Shown: positions 54,225 to 63,333 of the stretch, in pieces | Layout of the letters: each line of letters starts with the position of its first letter | Numbering within the stretch: the stretch's first letter is position 1 | Assembly (NCBI RefSeq): GCF_900215505.1 | Contig: NZ_LT907844.1 | Location: forward strand, 1,460,501 to 1,524,500 | Length of the DNA: 64,000 bases | DNA from: Cohaesibacter sp. ES.047 | GTDB taxonomy: Bacteria > Pseudomonadota > Alphaproteobacteria > Rhizobiales > Cohaesibacteraceae | Direction of reading: 5' to 3' | Made by a program: the position numbers and the translations under genes | Notes under the pieces: generated by a model | Seen by the model: the letters and a program-made list of their open reading frames with translations, nothing else | Databases searched by the model: none | What the model was told of the DNA's origin: nothing

Positions 54225-54966
54225 TTTCCCCAATCACTGGGCTCTAGCCAGATGGCAGGCAACCTTATGGGCTCCAAGTTGCCGGGACGCCAAAAACCTT
54301 TGCATTCCAACACGCCGTCTGTGCGCTTGAAGGTGAGCTCCGTACCATTGCGACAGTTTCCGGGCTGTGAGCTGAACCTTGCCCGGAGTGCCTGAAGACG
54401 CCGCTCTGGTTCGATCGCAAATTGGCCTTAAGAATATCGAGGGCTTGAAGGCTGATCTGGAACAGTCTTTGTTGTTCATGAACCAATATGGATGTCAGTT
54501 GGAAGGAGGATGTTTGCTTTCTCTGGTTCCGCGATGTCTTGACCGTGGGCCGCGACCCTGTTGGAAAAGAGCGGGAAGTGTAAAGGAAAAATGCAACCGA
54601 TAAGTTGAAGTCTTCGAGTGCTCAGAATCGAAATAATTCTTAATGCTTGGGTTGCAAATATATATTTCTGAAATTCTAAATATCATTAGTTTTCAATGTT
54701 CTAATTAATAATTCAAATTATTAATTATATTTTTTATTACTATTGAATAGGGATATTATCCTAGTGAATAGGTCTACACATCTATCTTAATATGAAATGT
54801 TAAAGAATTTTTAATCAATTTCGTTAAGAAGATTGTAGCTACAAATTTGATCAAAGTTGCGCAAAACACCTGATGAAATGACGATCATCATCGTGACTTG
54901 TCGAATTCCCGCCGAGCTTAAATGTGGGCGAGCTCCAATTGTTCAATAACACGGAGATCAGCTGCG
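54225..54966. other. Long AT-rich non-coding region
   Basis: 742 bases without a supported gene. The first 270 bases have ordinary composition and show short open frames on the minus strand (54234-54486) that I cannot tie to any family; they may be a decayed gene. From about 54600 to 54850 the DNA is very AT-rich, with many TTAAT words. A weak relative of the CTAGG palindrome (ATAGG-N8-CCTAG) sits at 54747-54764. The receptor promoter should lie in the last 100 bases. Confidence 0.5.
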
Positions 54967-57060
54967 ATGTCTAGTCTTTCTACGAATCCCGGCCTTGGAA
55001 CTGGGACGGATCATCCCTCTAGTGAACCAGGTTCGAATAAATCGAGATCTTTCTTGTCTCGATTTAAAGTCGGTTCACGGATTTATGCAGGCTTTGCGGC
55101 TGTTCTGGTCCTGCTTGTTTGTCTTGCTAGCTTTTCAATCATTTCATTCAGCAATCAGAAGCTAAGCTTTTCAAGCTACAGCGATATATCTGAAGACGCT
55201 TTGCTGGTCAACAATCTCGAGGGAGCAGTCTTAGCTTCGCAGTTGTCTTTGAAAGAGTTTTATGCGACCTCTGATGACGCCGAAAAGGCTGAGTTCGGCA
55301 AACGCTACAACGACATTATGACGTTGATGGATAAGGCGAACGAAGAAATCCATAACCCCACACGCGTTGCTCTGCTCGACAAAATTCGTTTGTCTCTCGC
55401 TAACTATAAGGCCGGCTTTGATCGAGTGGTTGAGTTGGCTGATCAGCGCAACGAACTCGTTTATAAAAGATTGGGTGTGGCTGAAACTAATATTCGCAAG
55501 AATCTTTCGGATATTCGCGAGGGTGCGTTTGCTGCAAATGACTACGAGGCAGCCAGTTTTGCCGGCACGGCACAAGAGCATTTGCTGCTCGCTAGACTGT
55601 ATGTCATGAAATTCCTTGATGACAACACGCAAGAGTCGATTGATCGCACCTTGTCAGAGCTTTCCACTCTAGATGGCGCGTTGACTGAGCTTGATGCAAG
55701 CCTTCAGAATCCTCAACGTCGCGCTTTATTGTCGCAAGTGCAAAAGAACCTTCCAGACTATCTTCAGGGCGTAAAGGATCTGAACAAGACAATCCTTGCG
55801 CGCAATTCAATCCGGGATGGGGATCTGAGGTCAGACGCAACGGCTATAATGGAAGCGTCCGAAGCAATTGCTGCATCAGCCGATCAGGACCAACAAAAAC
55901 TGCAAGAAAGCGTCAATGCCAGTCTCAATACAGCTGAGTATTTGATGGTCATCGTTAGCGCCATTGCCTTTGTGGCAGGTCTCGCGGCTGCCTTCTTCAT
56001 TGCCCGGGGCATCACCAAACCGGTCCTTAGCTTGACCAGTGCAATGGGGCGGCTCGCCAATCAGGATTATTCCACCGTCGTTCCAGGTGGCGAAAGAGGG
56101 GACGAGCTTGGGCAGATGGCTCGGGCGGTTGATGTCTTTAAGAAAAATGGCATACGGGCTCAAGAGCTCGAAGCCGAGCAGCACGAGCGGGAACAACGGG
56201 CTGAAGCAGAAAAACGCAAATTGATGATGGATATGGCCGAAGAGTTTGATACTCAGATTGGCACCATTGTCAATTCCGTTTCGGCTGCATCCGAGCAATT
56301 GAATACGAGTGCAAAACTGATGTCCGATGTGGCCGTTGAGACCGAGCGTCAAGCGACCGAGGCTTCGGCTGCCTCCCAGCAAACCTCCAGCAATGTCCAG
56401 ACAGTTGCAACCGCAACAGAGGAAATGAACAGCACGATTTCTGAGATTTCCGTACAAGTGGGCAACGCATCGAAAGCTTCAATCGACGCGGTAGAAAAGG
56501 TCGGCGCAACCAACGTGCAAATGTCCACTTTGGCGGAAACCTCTTCCAAAATTGGTGCCGTCGTTGAGATGATTTCCCAGATCGCAGAGCAAACCAACCT
56601 TTTGGCACTCAACGCGACGATTGAATCTGCCCGAGCCGGGGAAGCAGGCAAAGGGTTCGCCGTGGTTGCCGCCGAAGTGAAGGATCTGGCGGGTCAAACC
56701 GCAAAGGCAACGGAGGAAATTGCCCAGCAGATCGGTGAGGTTCAGTCAGCAACCAATCAGGCTTCTATCTCAATGCAAGGCGTCAGCCATGCCATTCAGC
56801 AAGTGAATGAAATATCTGCGGCCATTGCATCAGCGATGGAAGAACAGACCGCCGCCACCGGCGAGATCTCCAGCAGCGTGCATCAAGCCGCGCAGGGGAC
56901 TGAAGTCGTTAACGCCAATGTGTTGGCCGTGTCGAAAGCCTCTGAAGAGGCCGGGGCGGCTTCTGGACAGGTGATGTCGGCAGCCGCGGAGCTTGGGCAG
57001 CAGTCCGCTACATTGAAGACTGAGGTCGACAAGTTCATTGCTCAGGTCCGCGCAGGATAA
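54967..57060 (+). CDS. Methyl-accepting chemotaxis protein
   Basis: 697 residues from the ATG at 54967 (GGAG upstream). Transmembrane helices lie at about 35-55 and 325-345. The 270-residue periplasmic part is all helical, with the look of an HBM-type double four-helix bundle. A HAMP domain follows ([20 protein letters not shown]). The signalling hairpin tip is [20 protein letters not shown], with methylation helices on both sides. It has no C-terminal NWETF-like pentapeptide. It feeds the CheA/CheW array; the ligand is unknown. Confidence 0.93.
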   Translation: MSSLSTNPGLGTGTDHPSSEPGSNKSRSFLSRFKVGSRIYAGFAAVLVLLVCLASFSIISFSNQKLSFSSYSDISEDALLVNNLEGAVLASQLSLKEFYATSDDAEKAEFGKRYNDIMTLMDKANEEIHNPTRVALLDKIRLSLANYKAGFDRVVELADQRNELVYKRLGVAETNIRKNLSDIREGAFAANDYEAASFAGTAQEHLLLARLYVMKFLDDNTQESIDRTLSELSTLDGALTELDASLQNPQRRALLSQVQKNLPDYLQGVKDLNKTILARNSIRDGDLRSDATAIMEASEAIAASADQDQQKLQESVNASLNTAEYLMVIVSAIAFVAGLAAAFFIARGITKPVLSLTSAMGRLANQDYSTVVPGGERGDELGQMARAVDVFKKNGIRAQELEAEQHEREQRAEAEKRKLMMDMAEEFDTQIGTIVNSVSAASEQLNTSAKLMSDVAVETERQATEASAASQQTSSNVQTVATATEEMNSTISEISVQVGNASKASIDAVEKVGATNVQMSTLAETSSKIGAVVEMISQIAEQTNLLALNATIESARAGEAGKGFAVVAAEVKDLAGQTAKATEEIAQQIGEVQSATNQASISMQGVSHAIQQVNEISAAIASAMEEQTAATGEISSSVHQAAQGTEVVNANVLAVSKASEEAGAASGQVMSAAAELGQQSATLKTEVDKFIAQVRAG

Positions 57061-57078
57061 ATGCGCTTCAAGGAAAAT

Positions 57079-57117
57079 CAAAAGAGGCTCCCAAATCCTT
57101 GCGGAGCCTCTTTTCTA
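57079..57117 (+). terminator. Terminator after the chemoreceptor gene
   Basis: AAAAGAGGCTCC pairs with GGAGCCTCTTTT. The symmetric A and T tracts let it serve both the receptor and the converging LacI gene. Confidence 0.85.
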
Positions 57118-57182
57118 TTGGCGCAGGTGCGCAAACCCAATCGGTCCCGATAGAAGTTTTCATCAGGAACAGAGTGCGATAA

Positions 57183-58205
57183 CTAACCTGCAATATAGGG
57201 TCCTGCAGACCCTCGCTCTATGAGATGGGCACTGGCAAGTTTTCGAAGAGTCTCTGGTGTAGATCCGTGCAGTTGCTCGACAAGAAGATCAACCAGATCT
57301 GCTCCTGCAGTGCAATGATCGACGGAGTAGGTGGTCAGTCCCGGTCTGGCATATGCGCCTTCATTGATGCCATCATAGGAAATCACCGACAGGTCGCGAC
57401 CAATTTGAAGATTTAGCTCTTCGGCTGCCTCATAGAGACCCAGAGCAGCCAAGTCCAATGCACAGATAATGGCGCTTGGAGGGGGCTCTTGCTTTAGCAG
57501 AATGCGCCCCTCTCTTAATCCGTCCGTCTTGGAAACAGCTTCACTGCGAACAATATTGTCATTGAATGCCAAACCCGCCTCCTCAAGCCCGGCTTTATAC
57601 CCTTCGAGCCTTAGTCGCGCATACATGTAGCTGCTGAGGCCGTTGATAAAGCCGATGCGCGTGTGCCCTAACGCGGCGAGTGTCTTCACGGCTTCATGCA
57701 TGGCGCGCTCGCCATCAATGTCGAACCAGCTACAGCCTTGTGTGTCTTCCACGCGACCGTACATTGTGAAAGGCACTTTCGCATGCTGCAAATATTTGAC
57801 CCGCGGATCCTTCGCTTTTGTTCTGGGCAGGATGAAACCGTCGACGACTTTTTCCTCACACAGACGCTCCATCATCTCCAGAGTGCCTTGCATATCCGGC
57901 GCGGTCGTCACGGTCACCGTCCAATGATGATCATACGCCCGCCTTGAAATTCCATCGATCAGTTCAGTGAGGTAAGTGCGGTAGCCATAACTCCCCTCGG
58001 AATTGAATATCACACCAAGTGACCGCACCAGGCCGGTCCGGATCGCCTGGGCCTGAACCATTGGCTTGTAACCCATATGTTCAGAGGTTTGCCTGACCTT
58101 GTCCCGTGTGGCTTCCGAAATGTCGGGATATCCATTCAAAGCCCTCGAAACAGTGCTTTTGGATAGGCCCAATGCTTTTGCGACATCGCTAATGGTGCAA
58201 CGCAT
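57183..58205 (-). CDS. LacI-family transcriptional regulator
   Basis: 340 residues from the ATG at 58205. The N-terminal HTH CTISDVAKALGLSKSTVSRALNG and hinge region MGYKPMVQAQAIR are typical LacI. The effector domain includes DGFILPRTKAKDPRV, RIGFINGLSSYMYARLRLEG and ICALDLAALGLYEAAEE. It would bind a palindromic operator and a sugar-like ligand. No transport or sugar gene is adjacent, so its targets lie elsewhere. A GCCTTCC/GGAAGGC dyad (58234-58258) is just upstream of its own start. Confidence 0.92.
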   Translation of the reverse strand: MRCTISDVAKALGLSKSTVSRALNGYPDISEATRDKVRQTSEHMGYKPMVQAQAIRTGLVRSLGVIFNSEGSYGYRTYLTELIDGISRRAYDHHWTVTVTTAPDMQGTLEMMERLCEEKVVDGFILPRTKAKDPRVKYLQHAKVPFTMYGRVEDTQGCSWFDIDGERAMHEAVKTLAALGHTRIGFINGLSSYMYARLRLEGYKAGLEEAGLAFNDNIVRSEAVSKTDGLREGRILLKQEPPPSAIICALDLAALGLYEAAEELNLQIGRDLSVISYDGINEGAYARPGLTTYSVDHCTAGADLVDLLVEQLHGSTPETLRKLASAHLIERGSAGPYIAG

Positions 58206-58644
58206 TCTGATTCTCTGTGTGGAATGAAGTGTTGCCTTCCAGTTGCTGCACGGAAGGCCTTCATGCGACTTCAGATTGCGCTGCGAAACCTGTTTTGACA
58301 AGAGAGCTGCGTGACATGTGTGGACCATCGGCATTTGGCAAGGACACTTTGCCGCTGTGGCAGATTGGTCCCGCGCAGGCACCTATTCGGCCGTTCACCG
58401 ATAGTCCTTTCTGTTCTTGTTGACTGGTCCCGTTGAGTCTGCTTTGAGACGGGCTCAAAAATTCTAGAAACCAAGCGCCGTCTATACCGAAAAAGTTGCA
58501 ATTTACAGGACTACTACTCACGCAATTGGTTTGCTGCCACTCACCATGACTTGAAGGAATATTAATCAGATTATAGCAAAATGATGTGTAACCAATGCTA
58601 CGATTGTTGCAAAACAGGAATGAGGCTTCTCTAGAGATAACTAT
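58206..58644. other. Spacer between LacI gene and GGDEF gene
   Basis: 439 bases, no supported gene. It holds the GCCTTCC-N11-GGAAGGC dyad at 58234-58258 near the LacI start, a possible autoregulatory site, and AT-rich sequence before the GGDEF gene. Minus-strand frames here lack family features. Confidence 0.5.
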
Positions 58645-59973
58645 ATGGAATATGGAAGAAATTTTACAAAGGCAGTAGAGAAATTTCGAAACTTGTCTCT
58701 TAGAAACTGGTTGACGCTTGGGATGTGTATCGTGCTGTTGCCGTTCGCGAGCACCTCATTTTATGGCTACAAGCTTTACCACGACGAAATATCAACGACT
58801 TTTGAGAATACTATTCACGCCCAGAACCGCATGCTGCTTCCGTTAGAGCGGATCCAAGACATTTTTTGGAATATCTCAGACGAGATCAACAACTCTTCGC
58901 AAGAAGGTGGAGGCGGCGACAGACTGTCTTTTGAAGCCTCGGCTAAAGCCGTACAGACGCAACTGTCGGACATGAGGTCTGCGATTACGGAAAACAGTCG
59001 CTATGAACACATCCTTCGCGGTGTGCAGTTGCACTGGGACAAGGTCCTTAAAGTGGCGCCCGGTGTTATCAGAAGCGCACCAAACTCGGTAGATGCCAAG
59101 CTGCGGATCTTTGAAAGCGAGATTTCTCAGGCGGGGCGACAACTCGGCCAACTTGCAGAACAACTCCGATTGGAAAGCGAAGTGGCGCATCGAAGCACTT
59201 TGAACGCCATCAAAAGGTTTGAGACCGTTGCCCTGTTGGCCGTTTTTCTGGCAATCGGATTTGCCGTTGTTACCATATACACGATTGATCGTGTGCTGAT
59301 GAACAGCACAGACAAACTCGTAGAGGGGGCGATGCGAGTGGCCTCCGGAGACCGAGAGCAGGAGATTCTGGTCACGGTACCACCTGAATTGGCATCAGTT
59401 GCCAACGCGTTCAACTCGATGACACGGCAAATTGTGATCCAGGAAGCCCAGCTGCAATCAGCGGCGCGGCTTGATGGTATGACTGGCTTGAAGAATCGGC
59501 GCGAATTTGATCTCAGAATGGCCGAGCAAATCGACGCGACCGGCACCCAAGCTGGTTCTGTTGCTCTTCTGATGATTGATGTTGATCATTTCAAGAAGTT
59601 CAACGACACGCATGGGCACTTGGCTGGAGATGATGCCCTGCGCCTTGTTGCCAAGGTTCTGGCCGCTGAAGCCAGAGAGACAGATGAAGTCTTTCGCTAT
59701 GGCGGTGAGGAATTCACAGTGCTTCTTTCCGATATCCAGAAGGATCAGGTTCTTCAGGCGGCCGAGAGAATTCGCAGCAAAGTTGCGGAGACGCAGATCC
59801 CTTTGCCCAACGGAGAACATGGGACGGTTACGATTAGCATCGGCGTCAAGGAATTTGCCAGTGGGCTGTCTTTCAATGACATCGTAGGGCAGGCAGACAA
59901 GGCACTTTATCAGGCGAAGGCCTCTGGAAGGAACAAGGTCATTATGGCCAAGTCCGACGCCGTGAACTCATGA
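58645..59973 (+). CDS. Membrane diguanylate cyclase (HAMP-GGDEF)
   Basis: 442 residues. Transmembrane helices are near 22-41 and 195-215, flanking a helical periplasmic sensor of about 150 residues. A HAMP-like segment follows, then a GGDEF domain (about 285-435) with the opening DGMTGLKNRREFD, metal-binding LLMIDVDHFKKFND and active-site FRYGGEEF. It should make cyclic di-GMP. An RxxD inhibitory site is not seen ahead of GGEEF. The link to motility is plausible since cyclic di-GMP lowers swimming, but its signal is unknown. Confidence 0.93.
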   Translation: MEYGRNFTKAVEKFRNLSLRNWLTLGMCIVLLPFASTSFYGYKLYHDEISTTFENTIHAQNRMLLPLERIQDIFWNISDEINNSSQEGGGGDRLSFEASAKAVQTQLSDMRSAITENSRYEHILRGVQLHWDKVLKVAPGVIRSAPNSVDAKLRIFESEISQAGRQLGQLAEQLRLESEVAHRSTLNAIKRFETVALLAVFLAIGFAVVTIYTIDRVLMNSTDKLVEGAMRVASGDREQEILVTVPPELASVANAFNSMTRQIVIQEAQLQSAARLDGMTGLKNRREFDLRMAEQIDATGTQAGSVALLMIDVDHFKKFNDTHGHLAGDDALRLVAKVLAAEARETDEVFRYGGEEFTVLLSDIQKDQVLQAAERIRSKVAETQIPLPNGEHGTVTISIGVKEFASGLSFNDIVGQADKALYQAKASGRNKVIMAKSDAVNS

Positions 59974-60528
59974 GCGGGTTCACATAGGCGTTCCCTGTGT
60001 CGCGTTTTTCATAAAAGAGCCGAGGCGTTCCGCACAAAATCTGTGGGCCTTGTAGAAGCTGGCGTAACCGCCCTCACCATAATCCCCTGCTCATGTCCCC
60101 AAGTGTCATCCGTAACTGCGCGACGCTGCAATAGGGACAAACCGGGTCAATAGCAACCCGGCCTGAAAAACGACGAGCAGGGCAGGGCAGCTCTTTGTTG
60201 AAGCACATTCAGCTTTGAATGATCATGGTCGCAATGCATGACGCGCCTGCTTAAAACTGGCAGATCAAGACAATCACCATCTATTGTGTTCGTTGTTCGA
60301 AAATACGAACAATGAATTTCATTAATGCCCGCTTATCGAATTGCGGATTTGGTACTACATATGTTGCATGAGTTCGGTGAGAAAGAATTACTCATTGAAC
60401 AGGCTTTAGAAAAAAGAACATTCCTGTATCTTTGAAACAAATCTGAAGTCTAGAACCAAGAAGTCCCGGAAACCAGACTAAGGCTGGGGCTAATGCAATA
60501 TTATAAGTTTCTTGAAAGGAACAATTCG
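59974..60528. other. Spacer before the small secreted protein
   Basis: 555 bases with no supported gene. Two dyads stand out: CCGGGT/ACCCGG (60142-60161, 8-base loop) and the palindrome at 60293-60312 listed separately. The last 100 bases before the small gene should hold its promoter. Confidence 0.5.
60293..60312. promoter_or_regulatory. Palindrome TTGTTCG-N6-CGAACAA
   Basis: A perfect 7-bp inverted repeat with a 6-base AT centre, about 217 bases upstream of the small secreted-protein gene. The spacing of about two half-turns suits a dimeric regulator. No regulator gene is adjacent. Confidence 0.5.
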
Positions 60529-60831
60529 ATGAACAAGTTTACTGTTGCTCTTTCCGCGCTTGCTGTCACTCTTGTTGCCTCTGGCGCACAGGCAAGCGCC
60601 GACGCTCGTGTGGATTCCCAGAAAATGAGCACCTCCGCGCTGCAGGAACTCATTCAGGATCGCGGTGCTGTCATTCTGACAACCGGTGAAGATCTGTTTG
60701 ACCGCTATGTGGCAAGCAAATCAGAATGCCTCATCGGTGAGAGCACCGAACGAGCCTATGTTCCGACCGCTGATTCCTCCTCAGCCTTTGTCGGGTACAC
60801 CTGCGTCTCTCCAGACCCGCTGAATGACTAA
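60529..60831 (+). CDS. Small secreted protein of unknown function
   Basis: 100 residues from the ATG at 60529, behind AAAGGAAC. A Sec signal peptide (NKFTVALSALAVTLVASGAQA) is followed by a mature part of about 78 residues. That part contains GAVILTTGEDLFDRYVA and two Cys residues (SECLIG and GYTCVS) able to form a disulphide. Small rhizobial proteins with the pattern TTG...YDRYV...C...FVGYxC look similar from memory, but I know no function. It has its own hairpin downstream. Confidence 0.7.
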   Translation: MNKFTVALSALAVTLVASGAQASADARVDSQKMSTSALQELIQDRGAVILTTGEDLFDRYVASKSECLIGESTERAYVPTADSSSAFVGYTCVSPDPLND

Positions 60832-60875
60832 AACCTGCTGGTTCTGAGTTTCTGACGCTATCAAGAGCCATCAAC

Positions 60876-60924
60876 TTTCCGCCACGGCATTTTGCTCTCC
60901 CAAGGCAATTTGTTGTGGCGGAAA
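60876..60924 (+). terminator. Hairpin after the small secreted protein gene
   Basis: TTTCCGCCAC (60876-60885) pairs perfectly with GTGGCGGAAA (60915-60924) across 29 bases. The U tract is weak, so it may be a processing or stability hairpin rather than a strong terminator. Confidence 0.5.
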
Positions 60925-61095
60925 CGCATTGGCTTGAGCGTTCCGAATAAATGCGACACCATTTCAAACGCTCAAGTCTTTGTTCTATTGCCTATCCTTC
61001 TGCGAAAACCGTACAGCCGTTTCGGTGACAAGGCCTCGCTTCAAACACAATGAAGACTTGGCTTGACCACGCTTGCAAACATGGACGCAGGCCAA

Positions 61096-62016
61096 TCAAT
61101 CGACTGAAGCATGTCTTCGACGTGCACCCTGCGGGTTCGGTAAATTTTGGATCAAATAGTCGACCAGTTTGCGCGCCAGGCTGTTGCGTGAGGAATTGGC
61201 TGGGTAAACGGCATAGATTCCCGGTGCCTTCAATTTCCATTCAGGCAGCAGTTTGACCAACCGTCCATCTTCGAGGGCTTGCTTTACCGAGAAATCCAAA
61301 ACCATCGTCACGCCTGCGCCAGCCAGCGCGAAGCCAACAATGGCGCTGCTGCTATCAACGGAAATCTGATCTTTACCCAAGATGACAACTTTGCCTTCCT
61401 TTGGGTGAAACAGTTCGACTTCATCCTTGATATATTCGTGGCGAATGAATTTCCATTCCTCCAGATCTTTGGCATGGGTCAGCAATTTCTGCTTCGCGAC
61501 ATAGTCGGGGCTTGCGACCAAAAAAAGGGGAATTTCACCAAGTTTGCGGGCTTTAAGGCTGCTGTCTTCGAGCGATCCGACGCGCAGCACCAAATCCAGC
61601 CCATCCCTGACCATGTTGCTTTTTTCATCCGTAAACATGATGCGCAGAGCGATGCCGGGGTAGAGATCGGCGAAACGGGTCAGAAGTCCCACGATAACCG
61701 CGTTATTCAGGATGCGTGGCAAGGACATGCGGATCACACCGACCGGTTCGCTGGCAATATCGGAAAAGACATCAAGCCCTTCTTCGGCAGCGGCCACCAT
61801 TTTTTGCGCTGAGCTCAGCAATTTTTCCCCGTCGGGAGTGAGCGAGAAGTTTCTCGTCGACCTGTAGATCAAGGGCAAGCCAAGGCGCGTCTCGAGATTG
61901 GAAATATGCTGGCTGACCACGGAAGGGGACAAGCCGAGCAAGCGCGCCGCTCCACGGAAAGAACCGGCTTCGGCAACTTTGGCGAAAATGGCCATGGAGC
62001 GAATCTGATCAATCAT
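61096..62016 (-). CDS. LysR-family regulator divergent from DUF2218 gene
   Basis: 306 residues. The N-terminal HTH has SMAIFAKVAEAGSFRGAARL and SPSVVSQHISNLETRLGLPL, of the CrgA/DhcR-like subgroup. The effector domain starts EPVGVIRMSLPRILNNAVIV. It diverges from a DUF2218 gene with a 119-bp spacer carrying a GATTTATT/AATAAATC dyad, which fits mutual regulation. No effector can be inferred. Confidence 0.92.
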   Translation of the reverse strand: MIDQIRSMAIFAKVAEAGSFRGAARLLGLSPSVVSQHISNLETRLGLPLIYRSTRNFSLTPDGEKLLSSAQKMVAAAEEGLDVFSDIASEPVGVIRMSLPRILNNAVIVGLLTRFADLYPGIALRIMFTDEKSNMVRDGLDLVLRVGSLEDSSLKARKLGEIPLFLVASPDYVAKQKLLTHAKDLEEWKFIRHEYIKDEVELFHPKEGKVVILGKDQISVDSSSAIVGFALAGAGVTMVLDFSVKQALEDGRLVKLLPEWKLKAPGIYAVYPANSSRNSLARKLVDYLIQNLPNPQGARRRHASVD

Positions 62017-62034
62017 GACAGATTTCCTACGTTT

Positions 62035-62064
62035 GATTTATTGAACAATGAAGTTGAATAAATC
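62035..62064. promoter_or_regulatory. Dyad GATTTATT-N14-AATAAATC in the LysR/DUF2218 spacer
   Basis: A perfect 8-bp inverted repeat 19 bases upstream of the LysR start. Its placement in a divergent LysR spacer suggests the regulator's binding site. Confidence 0.5.
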
Positions 62065-62135
62065 TAATTTATTGTAGAATAGCAAGATCGTAAAATATCC
62101 ATAGCATCGAATATTCATGCAAGAGAGAGACCCAA

Positions 62136-62423
62136 ATGCAATCGATAGCCACCGTTAAAACACTCAAGGCCGAGCGCTACTTGGTTCAATTGTGCGAGCA
62201 TTTCTGTCGCAAAGTTCCCGCTGAATCTGAAGGGGGTGTCGGGTGGGTGGACTTGCCGATAGGGAGATTGGATCTGAAAGCCTCGGATCAAGGCCTGACG
62301 TTGACGCTGGCTGGCGACGATAGCGACAAGCTCACCCAGCTTGAAGAAATCACACAACGGCATCTGGAGCGATTTGCTTTTCGTGAAGACCTTACGATCG
62401 TTTGGCACCGCAAGAAAACCTGA
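62136..62423 (+). CDS. DUF2218-family protein
   Basis: 95 residues. The features seen are a start with two Cys in YLVQLCEHFCRKVPAE, then GWVDLPIGRLDLKASDQGLTL, and a C-terminal RFAFREDLTIVWHR. These match the DUF2218 family as I know it. No function is established; such genes often sit near siderophore or iron-transport genes, and here an ABC importer of the iron-siderophore/cobalamin class lies just downstream on the other strand. Confidence 0.8.
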   Translation: MQSIATVKTLKAERYLVQLCEHFCRKVPAESEGGVGWVDLPIGRLDLKASDQGLTLTLAGDDSDKLTQLEEITQRHLERFAFREDLTIVWHRKKT

Positions 62424-62565
62424 TCAAGCAATCAAATGCAGTGAATTTACCACCGAAATTGTAGTCACTTTATTGCCTTGGTCGGAAGGCAAGGAGAGCC
62501 GGGCCGAAAGCCAATAGCAAAAGCTCCCGCAATTACATGGGGCCTTGTCGTCAGCTAGGCTGAAG

Positions 62566-63333
62566 CTATAGCGACGAATTCGGCCGAAAGCGGATGTGCA
62601 GCGCCCCGTTGTCGTGTTTCACTTCGGAATCGGTTCTGAAAACATCCCGTATCAGGTCTTCCGTCAACACCGTTTGCGGCGTACCGCATGCGCGCAGGGC
62701 TCCTCCTTCAAGGATCATGATCCGGTCGCAGAACATGGCCGCGAGATTGAGATCATGCAGGGCAATCACGCTGGTCAAATCGAGGTCTCGCACAAGACGC
62801 AGGATCTCGATCTGGTGATGAATATCAAGGTGATTGGTTGGCTCATCAAGGAACATGACTTTCGGGTCCTGAGCCAGGGCTCTGGCTATATGGACACGCT
62901 GGCGCTCGCCACCTGACAGGGTCTGCCATGCCTGCCTGCTGAGGCTCGTCATATCCACCCGTTCAAGAGCCGTCGTCACCGCAACCTCATCGGCATCCGT
63001 CCAACCCGACAAAGCAGAGCGGTGCGGCGTCCGGCCCAATCGCACCACATCGCGTACTGTGACATTGGTGTCCGTCGCCGCATTCTGATGCACAAAGGCA
63101 ATTTCGCGCGCCAAAGCCCGTCTTGGCACTTTGGCAATATCCCTGTCGTTGATTGCCACCAGTCCGGAGTGCGGCGATTTGAGACCTGCCAGCAAGCGCA
63201 ACAGCGACGACTTGCCGGATCCGTTTGGTCCAATAAGACCGATGGTCTCTCCTTCGCTCACATTAAGGGAAACATCGCGGACAATCTGCCTGCGCTTGAC
63301 GCCCCACACGAGATTTTGGGCTTTCACGCTCAT
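62566..63333 (-). CDS. Iron-siderophore/cobalamin-type ABC ATPase (FecE/FhuC/BtuD-like)
   Basis: 255 residues. Walker A is GPNGSGKSSLLRLLAG, the Q-loop VHQNAATDTNVTVRDVV, the signature TLSGGERQRVHIARAL, Walker B VMFLDEPTNHLDI and the switch His in IALHDLNLAAMFCD. These are typical of ATPases that work with FecCD-type permeases. Its start overlaps the permease stop as ATGA. The substrate could be a ferric siderophore, heme or cobalamin; the window edge hides the binding protein. Confidence 0.9.
   Translation of the reverse strand: MSVKAQNLVWGVKRRQIVRDVSLNVSEGETIGLIGPNGSGKSSLLRLLAGLKSPHSGLVAINDRDIAKVPRRALAREIAFVHQNAATDTNVTVRDVVRLGRTPHRSALSGWTDADEVAVTTALERVDMTSLSRQAWQTLSGGERQRVHIARALAQDPKVMFLDEPTNHLDIHHQIEILRLVRDLDLTSVIALHDLNLAAMFCDRIMILEGGALRACGTPQTVLTEDLIRDVFRTDSEVKHDNGALHIRFRPNSSL

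Noticed and set aside
54234-54486. Overlapping minus-strand frames after frcK
   Set aside because: Short, overlapping in two frames and without family resemblance; kept only as a possible decayed gene in the spacer note.
62473-62492. TTGCCTT/AAGGCAA hairpin after the DUF2218 gene
   Set aside because: A 7-bp stem exists but no U tract follows on either strand, so it is too weak to call a terminator.
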